A DNA stretch of 19,292 bases, taken from Deltaproteobacteria bacterium. GTDB lineage: Bacteria > Desulfobacterota > Dissulfuribacteria > Dissulfuribacterales > UBA3076. Position 1 is the first letter of the stretch, and every line of letters starts with the position of its first letter. The stretch is from positions 1 through 19,292 of the forward strand of contig JALTHV010000315.1 in assembly GCA_027004315.1 (NCBI GenBank), in the 5' to 3' direction. The position numbers and the translations under genes are program-made. Below the pieces are notes generated by a model. The model did not search any database, was not told the origin of the DNA, and saw only the letters and a program-made list of their open reading frames with translations. Below, piece by piece: positions 14,011 through 19,292 of this stretch.

Positions 14011-14763
14011 ATGGCAAACAGTAAGTATGTTGGCGAAATACCACGATTATTGACGGATGATTACCATAAACTCCTTGGTAATCGCCTTATCTCCGTGATA
14101 CTCTATGGAAGCGCTACTACTCAGGAATATGCCCCCAAAAAATCGGACCTTAATTTTTTGATTGTGCTCTCGGAAGAGGGTATTGAACAATTACACCTTG
14201 TCTATGGCCTTGTGGCCAAATGGCAAAAAAAGAAGGTGAAGACGCCTCTATTCCTGACGAAGGCCTATATTAAGTCTTCTCTTGATACTTTTCCCTTAGA
14301 ATTCCTCAATATCCGGCGAAATTACAGGCTCGTCTTTGGTGAAGATCTCCTCAAGGAACTCCGTTTCAAAAAGGCCTTCATTCGGTTGCAATGTGAAAGG
14401 GAACTCAAGGGCAAACTCCTCCTCTTGAGAGAGAGATATGTAGAGACCGAAGGCAAGGCCAAGGCCCTAAAAGGCCTTATAAGCAATTCTATCTCTGGTT
14501 TCACTTTTGTATTTAGGGGACTACTCTACCTCTTAGACAGAGAAATCCCTGCCACAAAATATGAGACGGTCAATATGATTGCCAGAGAACTTCAGCTTGA
14601 CCAAGAGCTATTTTTGGCCCTCTGGCAGATAAAAGAGGGCAGTTTAAAACCATCTACAAAGGAAATAGGACTCTTTTTCCAGAGATATCTAAAAGAAATT
14701 CGTAGGCTGGTCATGACTATTGACAGTTGGGATGAACCATCAGGAGGAAATTCAAATGAATAA
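14011..14763 (+). CDS. Nucleotidyltransferase-fold protein, upstream partner of LemA
   Basis: A 250-residue protein. VILYGSATTQEYAPKKSDLNFLIVL (29-53) has the GS...D.x. layout of the pol-beta nucleotidyltransferase fold, but the second acidic position is N48 (D46-x-N48), so metal binding may be impaired. The remainder is helical and rich in Leu and Lys (RLQCERELKGKLLLLRERYVE). The function is unknown. I chose ATG 14011 because GAGG sits 6 bp before it; the frame is open upstream to 13909 only because it runs through the A element. The last 8 bp overlap lemA, indicating coupling. Similar proteins next to lemA would suggest a shared envelope or stress role, but that is inference. Confidence 0.75.
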   Translation: MANSKYVGEIPRLLTDDYHKLLGNRLISVILYGSATTQEYAPKKSDLNFLIVLSEEGIEQLHLVYGLVAKWQKKKVKTPLFLTKAYIKSSLDTFPLEFLNIRRNYRLVFGEDLLKELRFKKAFIRLQCERELKGKLLLLRERYVETEGKAKALKGLISNSISGFTFVFRGLLYLLDREIPATKYETVNMIARELQLDQELFLALWQIKEGSLKPSTKEIGLFFQRYLKEIRRLVMTIDSWDEPSGGNSNE

Positions 14764-15322
14764 AAAGGCCGTTATCACTATTGGTGTTGTTGCAGCATTT
14801 GTACTGTCTCTCTATTCTATTTCAATCGGCACATATAACGACCTGGTAAGGTTGGATGAAAATGTAAAAAATTCGTGGGCGCAGGTGGAAAACCAACTCC
14901 AGCGACGTTTTGATCTGATTCCCAACTTGGTGAATACAGTCAAAGGTTATGCAAAACACGAAAAGGAGGTATTTGTACAGGTAACCGAGGCCAGATCCCA
15001 GATTGCTAAGGCCGGCACGGTCACTCAGAAGATTGCGGCCAACAATGCCCTTTCTTCAGCCCTTTCACGCCTGCTTGTAGTGGTAGAGAGATACCCAGAG
15101 CTAAAGGCCAATGAGAATTTTCTCCGCCTGCAAGATGAACTGGCAGGCACTGAAAACCGTCTGGCCGTGGAACGGAAACGCTATAATGATGCAGTGAAGA
15201 TCTACAATATCAAGATTCGCTCCTTTCCCACAAACATCATGGCCAGAATGTTCGGTTTTAGCAAGGCCGCATTCTTTAAGCCACCCAAGTCAGCCGAGGC
15301 CGTACCCAAGGTAAAGTTTTAA
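14756..15322 (+). CDS. lemA: LemA family protein
   Basis: A 188-residue protein. The N-terminal membrane segment is at about 5-25 (AVITIGVVAAFVLSLYSISIG), followed by the LemA helical-bundle signature: YNDLVRLDENVKNSWAQVENQLQRRFDLIPNLVNTVKGYA, then ARSQIAKAG, RYPELKANENF and the NRLAVERKRYNDAVKIYNIKIRSFPTN motif. The family is an inner-membrane protein with a cytoplasmic or extracytoplasmic helical bundle; its biochemical role is unsettled. ATG 14756 has AGGAGG 8 bp upstream and overlaps the previous stop by 8 bp. The TPM-domain gene that often follows lemA is absent; instead the convergent usp gene ends 8 bp away with no terminator hairpin between them. Confidence 0.95.
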   Translation: MNKKAVITIGVVAAFVLSLYSISIGTYNDLVRLDENVKNSWAQVENQLQRRFDLIPNLVNTVKGYAKHEKEVFVQVTEARSQIAKAGTVTQKIAANNALSSALSRLLVVVERYPELKANENFLRLQDELAGTENRLAVERKRYNDAVKIYNIKIRSFPTNIMARMFGFSKAAFFKPPKSAEAVPKVKF

Positions 15323-15330
15323 CTCTATTT

Positions 15331-16287
15331 TTAGGAGACCATGGCAATCGTCCTGGAGCTGCATTTATGGATCACGCCTCTGCTCACGCTTCCCATGACG
15401 AGCTCTTTTATTACAGAGATGCCGGTCTTGCCCATAAAAATCATCTGAACGTCCCGTTTTTCAGCCTCCATTGCGATGATGTCGACCGGGTGTCCATATC
15501 GGGCCTGGATGTCAATCTTTGCCTCAGGGACACCTTCCTCGATCAGCATCCTCTTGGCCTTCTCAAGAAAGGACTGGACCTCCATCTCTGGAGATCTTCC
15601 CCTTGAGAGATTGTCGCTGTAATCCGCAAGGTCTATCACGCCCATAACGCTTACCTGTTCTATCAGGTCTCTGCTGGCCCTCAAGAGAATTGATGCCTCT
15701 TGTACTGCATTAAAGGCCTTATCTGACCCATCTACTGCTATGATAGTCCTGGCAACAGGACATTGTCCCTTTGATATCGTCTCCTGCCCCACCAAGTAGA
15801 CCGAGGCAGGATCAGTTCTCTCGAGCACTCCTGCAGAGACGCTCCCCAGCAAGACCTGCTTCAGCCTGGAAAGACATCGTCTGGCCATAACGATAGTGGA
15901 AAACCGTCCCTCGTCGCATACAGACAAGATCTTTTTCACAGGATCCCCATCTTCCACCCTGTATTCTATCGAGGCACTGGCCCCAAATTCCTTGATCTTG
16001 CCAGATACCTCTTCCAGGACCGACTTTATCTCGCTTTCCAGGTACTTTTCCCTGAGATCACGTATCACCTTGCTGTCAAGCACAAATCCTACCCTGAAAT
16101 CTATATTCATCATATGGGTCTTGAGATACTTCCCTGCCATGACATGAAGAAGAGTAATATTTTTTACCCTTTCGCCCAGCACAGAGGCCATGGTGCCAGC
16201 CGTTCCTGCCGTGGCATCCAGGGCAGCGTCCTTGTCAATGGGCAAGAGGAACTTTGTAAGCCGTTTTACCTGATTATTATTGCTCAT
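15331..16287 (-). CDS. Tandem universal stress protein (two UspA domains)
   Basis: A 318-residue protein made of two UspA domains, about 6-160 and 168-318. The second holds the ATP-binding signature G-x2-G-x9-G-S (MGKTGISVIKELVMGSVSRG) and AVDGSDKA at its start. The first keeps the GSVSAGVL end but has RR/CL in place of the first glycines, so it probably does not bind nucleotide. The start ATG 16287 has AAGGAG 6 bp upstream; a TTG 6 bp further upstream is unlikely. It follows the permease gene by 12 bp, an arrangement in which Usp proteins often regulate the adjacent transporter. That relationship is inference. Confidence 0.93.
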   Translation of the reverse strand: MSNNNQVKRLTKFLLPIDKDAALDATAGTAGTMASVLGERVKNITLLHVMAGKYLKTHMMNIDFRVGFVLDSKVIRDLREKYLESEIKSVLEEVSGKIKEFGASASIEYRVEDGDPVKKILSVCDEGRFSTIVMARRCLSRLKQVLLGSVSAGVLERTDPASVYLVGQETISKGQCPVARTIIAVDGSDKAFNAVQEASILLRASRDLIEQVSVMGVIDLADYSDNLSRGRSPEMEVQSFLEKAKRMLIEEGVPEAKIDIQARYGHPVDIIAMEAEKRDVQMIFMGKTGISVIKELVMGSVSRGVIHKCSSRTIAMVS

Positions 16288-16299
16288 GATCAACTCCTT

Positions 16300-18108
16300 C
16301 TAATAGAAAAGCAATAGCCATACATTTGCCACTGCCACACTCAAAATCATATATATAAATCCTACCTTCATATATTCGAAAAAGCGGATAGGGAATCCGG
16401 CCGACTCGGCTATGCCAAGAGTAACTACATTGGCGCTGGCGCCAATCATGGTCCCATTTCCGCCAAAACAGGCTCCAAAGGCCAAGGCCCACCAGAGAAC
16501 GCCACTTTCAGCCCCTGGGATGACCTTGGTGAGATAGGCCACAATGGGGAGCATGGTGGCAGTAAAGGGGATGTTGTCCACAAATGCGCTTGTAATCGCG
16601 GACACCCATAGGATGAGACAAATGGCAGCAACAAGACTGCCATGGGCAAAATGAAAGACCCCATCGGCTATTATGTCTAAAAGCCCTACCTCTTCGACGG
16701 CGTCGACGAGAATGAATAGAAACATAAAAAATAAAAGGGTGGTCCATTCAATATCCCTTTCTATCAATTTGGCTAGATCCACCTTTTTCGTAAGGATGCC
16801 ATAGGTAAACAGAAGGCCTGCGCCAAACAGAGCTGCAACGCTGACCTCCATGTGCCAGTAGCCGTGGGTCAGGAACATCGCGATAACTATTGACATTACG
16901 ATGAGGCCTACGACTAAAAGATTGCTGTCCGTGATCTTGTATTCTTCCCTGAGCTTTACGATAAAGGCAGAAATATCTTTTACATGGGCCTTTGAATATT
17001 CTCTGCCGTATGCGAACCTGGAATATATGGCGAGTATAGCCATTGATATTATACAGACAGGGGCAAGGTTCTTTACGAAATCCATAAAGGTCAACCCGGC
17101 GTAAGAGCCTATCATGATATTTGGGGGATCACCTATCAGGGTAGCCGTGCCACCGATATTCGAGGCAAGGATCTCGGGTATCAGGAGCGCGATGGGCGAT
17201 ATGCCGAGCGATGTCGCGATCTCTATAGTTACCGGGGTAAGCAGAAGCATGGTGGTGACATTGTCCAGGAAGGCAGAAGTCACTGCAGTAAAACTCATGA
17301 GGATGACAGAGAGAATAATGACATTACCCCTCGCTACCTGGTAACACTTATAGGCACACCACTGGAATACCCCTGTGTTCTTGAGAATGCCCACGATAAT
17401 CATCATGCCCATCAAGAGGAATATTACGTTCATATCAATGGCATGAATAGCACTTTCGTATGAAAGTATGTGATATTCCGGATTAATGGTACCAAAGGTA
17501 TAACTTATAACAAGCATGGTGGCCGCTCCGAGCATGGCCGCCAATGTCCGGTGTAAAAGCTCAAAGGATATCAGAATATAGGCAAGGACAAATATAACGG
17601 TTGCGATCCAGAATGCCGGTCCAGCACGTCTTTTTATCTTCAGATCGGCCCTCAGCAGATATCCAGAGTAACTCTTTACAATCTGACTACCGGCAAAGGA
17701 GATATCTTTCTCCTTATAGCTCGGTTTGTGGACCTTGACCGTGATAGTCGAGGTACTTAATATCCCCTTTGGCACCCGGAAAAGGGCCTGAAAGGTCCCA
17801 TCTGACTCGGTGCGAATCTGACCTGTTCTATGGCCATGTTGTCCACCGTGAAACGGCTTAAGGGGCTCTCCATTCAAGAAGACCTCTATTTCTGCATCAT
17901 CCACGCCAGAATTGTGCGGATTTACGATCTTTCCAAAGAGATCAAGTGAATCCATCTCCCGGCCTTGCAACTGGCTCTCTGGGCCTTCTTTTGCATCAGA
18001 GGCAAAGGAGAGTGAGGAAACCAGGAACAAAATGACCACAACCATGAAACTAAGGGCAGATAATACCTTTATCCTGTCCTTCCAGCAGTTATACTCTTCC
18101 TTTTTCAT
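16300..18108 (-). CDS. ArsB/NhaD-like (IT superfamily) permease with N-terminal extracytoplasmic domain
   Basis: A 602-residue protein. A signal-anchor-like segment (about 14-36) precedes an extracytoplasmic beta-sandwich (about 52-150) of the carboxypeptidase-regulatory/Ig type: LFGKIVNPHNSGVDDAEIEVFLNGE..., SDGTFQALFRVPKG. The transporter domain follows with about 11 membrane segments. Its hallmarks are SAFLDNVTTMLLLTPV and its later echo SAFVDNIPFTATMLPIV, plus ILASNIGGTATLIGDPPNIMIGS. These pseudo-symmetric motifs place it with the ArsB/NhaD/P-protein group of anion or Na+/H+ transporters; the ion cannot be decided. The ATG 18108 has GGAGG 7 bp upstream. It is co-transcribed with the tandem Usp gene. 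The histidine-rich HGGQHGHRTG loop in the extra domain may bind metal (inference). Confidence 0.9.
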   Translation of the reverse strand: MKKEEYNCWKDRIKVLSALSFMVVVILFLVSSLSFASDAKEGPESQLQGREMDSLDLFGKIVNPHNSGVDDAEIEVFLNGEPLKPFHGGQHGHRTGQIRTESDGTFQALFRVPKGILSTSTITVKVHKPSYKEKDISFAGSQIVKSYSGYLLRADLKIKRRAGPAFWIATVIFVLAYILISFELLHRTLAAMLGAATMLVISYTFGTINPEYHILSYESAIHAIDMNVIFLLMGMMIIVGILKNTGVFQWCAYKCYQVARGNVIILSVILMSFTAVTSAFLDNVTTMLLLTPVTIEIATSLGISPIALLIPEILASNIGGTATLIGDPPNIMIGSYAGLTFMDFVKNLAPVCIISMAILAIYSRFAYGREYSKAHVKDISAFIVKLREEYKITDSNLLVVGLIVMSIVIAMFLTHGYWHMEVSVAALFGAGLLFTYGILTKKVDLAKLIERDIEWTTLLFFMFLFILVDAVEEVGLLDIIADGVFHFAHGSLVAAICLILWVSAITSAFVDNIPFTATMLPIVAYLTKVIPGAESGVLWWALAFGACFGGNGTMIGASANVVTLGIAESAGFPIRFFEYMKVGFIYMILSVAVANVWLLLFY

Positions 18109-18317
18109 GTCTTCCTCCAAGCTATGTGAATTACACGGACAGTCATTTTAAGATTTTGTGGAATTTTAGTAAAACAAATAAAGATATGCCACTATAATAA
18201 TGAGATACAGGACAGTCACCATGGGAAAGAAAGATGGCGATGGGACATAATAAAGATTATTATGAATTATTATGAATTACAGAATAGAGACATGATCCTA
18301 AAAAAGGAGCTAATAGC

Positions 18318-18346
18318 TTGACTTTTAAGACATTCTATCCCAAAAT
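18318..18346 (+). promoter_or_regulatory. Possible sigma-70 promoter for the zinc-ribbon gene
   Basis: TTGACT (18318-18323) and CAAAAT (18341-18346) are 17 bp apart. The -10 match is only 4 of 6. If real, transcription would begin near 18353, favouring the ATG at 18368 over that at 18350. Confidence 0.35.
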
Positions 18347-18367
18347 TTTATGGGGGCAAGACCTACG

Positions 18368-19036
18368 ATGAAGTGTCCCGGACAAGACAGCCGGTATTGG
18401 GGACAAGAAGCCATCTTCGAGGTCAAATGCCCTGAGTGCGGCAATGAAATGGAATTTTTTCAAGATGATACATGGAGACGTTGCAGTAAGTGTGGCCACA
18501 GGCTTCAGAATCCGCGCATGAACTTCGGCTGCGCAGAATACTGTCCATATGCCAGGCAGTGCGTAGGAAACCTGCCGGCTGAGGTCTTAAACAAAGAACA
18601 GGAGGCGCCCCTGAAAGACCGCCTGGCCGTAGCGGTAAAAAAAATCCTGCGGGGAGACTTTACGCGGATCGCCCAAGCGGTCAGGACAGCGCATTACGTG
18701 GAAGAAGCAGCCACGGAGGACTCTGAATATCCTGTCCTTGTACTTTCCGCCCACCTCATGCCCTTAGCAGTAAAACTGATCAGAGAAAAAAAAAGGCCCA
18801 TGGATGAAGCAATGCAAAACGTGGAGAAGATCCTTGAAAGTGTCAGCGCTGACAAGGACCTGACGGAAAAGGTAAAAAGACTGCTTTTACAGACGTATTC
18901 TGGGGATGACCGCCAGGACCAAAACGTATCCATCCTGAGAAAGGCCTTTCAGGAGGCATCCGCCCACGGGAAACCGAGTGCGGATGTCCTGCCAGGGTAC
19001 ACTTTACCCGCCAAGGCGTATTCCACCAAGGCATGA
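18368..19036 (+). CDS. Zinc-ribbon protein with degenerate HD-type domain
   Basis: A 222-residue protein from ATG 18368 (an ATG at 18350 would add 6 residues; neither has a good ribosome-binding site). The N-terminus KCPGQDSRYW matches a Desulfobacterota family that I know as an HD-domain protein. A Cys4 ribbon follows (C21, C24, C39, C42), then C55/C59/C65 in GCAEYCPYARQC, which together with C3 could bind a second metal or cluster. Residues 82-200 align in layout with an HD phosphohydrolase (DFTRIAQAVRTAHYVEEA...VLVLSAHLMPLA), but the diagnostic HD pair is MP (131-132) and the later GHH-type ligands are missing. It is probably catalytically dead, serving as a binding or regulatory protein. 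Transcribed divergently from the permease. Confidence 0.7.
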   Translation: MKCPGQDSRYWGQEAIFEVKCPECGNEMEFFQDDTWRRCSKCGHRLQNPRMNFGCAEYCPYARQCVGNLPAEVLNKEQEAPLKDRLAVAVKKILRGDFTRIAQAVRTAHYVEEAATEDSEYPVLVLSAHLMPLAVKLIREKKRPMDEAMQNVEKILESVSADKDLTEKVKRLLLQTYSGDDRQDQNVSILRKAFQEASAHGKPSADVLPGYTLPAKAYSTKA

Positions 19037-19167
19037 TCCTTGCGTGAGGGCTGGTCGAACCGCTTCCAGCGTACGTCATGGAGGGCAGAAAGGAAAATGC
19101 CTTCATCCCTTGTTTGGGCCATAAAGGGTGACCAAAATAGAGGTAATAAAAAAAACCAATTAGATTA

Positions 19168-19292
19168 GTAAGTTCTCAATAAGTCCTGGCAACTTCGATG
19201 TAACCGACCACAGGGTGCTTCTTTTTCCAACATGCTCTCGCCCTTTGTTTTCTAAGGTTTTTGCAGCATAGGACCCTCCCTGTTCTCCTCCG
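19168..19292. mobile_element. C-type element, truncated by window end
   Basis: The 125 bp match the left half of the copy at 8207-8461 almost base for base, including GTAAGTTCTCAATAAG and the CAACATGCTCTCGCCC core order. The right part lies outside the window. Confidence 0.9.

Noticed and set aside
19037..19167. Possible remnant of the missing HD-domain C-terminus after the zinc-ribbon gene
   Set aside because: I found no frame here resembling the lost HD motifs, so truncation by frameshift is not supported.

Overview
The gene content points to a Gram-negative, sulfur/metal-cycling type bacterium of the former Deltaproteobacteria (Desulfobacterota). The evidence is a FadL-type porin, two lipoproteins, an AsmA-type protein, an NtrC-type sigma-54 activator, and the order argH - fibronectin-III lipoprotein - lysA - dapF, which is characteristic of that group. 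This placement rests on gene order and protein style, not on a database search.

Layout. 1-124: tail of a short palindromic element and a small hairpin repeat. 125-1387 (-): FadL-like outer-membrane protein. 1388-2131: repeat-rich non-coding stretch with a strong sigma-70-like promoter and several palindromes. 2132-4572 (+): NtrC-type response regulator overlapping a FlgO/CsgG-like secreted protein. 10576-4718 (-): rnhA - argH - fn3 lipoprotein - lysA - dapF, a lysine/arginine biosynthesis operon interrupted by mobile repeats at almost every spacer. 10924-13463 (+): AsmA-like protein and a 3D-domain lipoprotein. 14011-15322 (+): nucleotidyltransferase-fold protein overlapping lemA. 18108-15331 (-): ArsB/NhaD-like (IT superfamily) permease with an extra N-terminal domain, followed by a tandem universal stress protein. 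18368-19036 (+): zinc-ribbon protein with an HD-type domain that has lost its metal ligands. The window ends inside another repeat.

The outstanding signal is a dense set of small non-autonomous transposable elements, about a dozen copies in 19 kb. All have GTAAC...GTTAC ends, and most are flanked by 8-bp (one 9-bp) target duplications that can be read directly. GTAA ends plus 8-bp duplications are hallmarks of IS66-family insertion sequences, so I interpret them as IS66-type MITEs; no transposase is present here. Three size classes are seen. 'A' is about 148 bp, a near-perfect long palindrome with a small asymmetric cap. 'Mini-A' is 40-65 bp, essentially two ends back to back. 'C' is about 255 bp. 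A and C cores can both sit inside a shared outer frame with GTAACTTCTCAATAAGT ends.

These elements have landed on gene edges, and the duplicated target or the element end re-supplies the lost signal. A copy inside the 5' end of lysA provides a new ribosome-binding site and GTG start while the original ATG is stranded 173 bp upstream. A mini copy adds about 17 residues to the C-terminus of ArgH. A copy between the FlgO-like gene and dapF gives dapF a new stop codon. Two copies split the ribosome-binding sites of the AsmA-like and nucleotidyltransferase genes, but the target duplication restores them. In both families the asymmetric core is found in either orientation relative to the ends, suggesting recurrent inversion between the palindrome arms.
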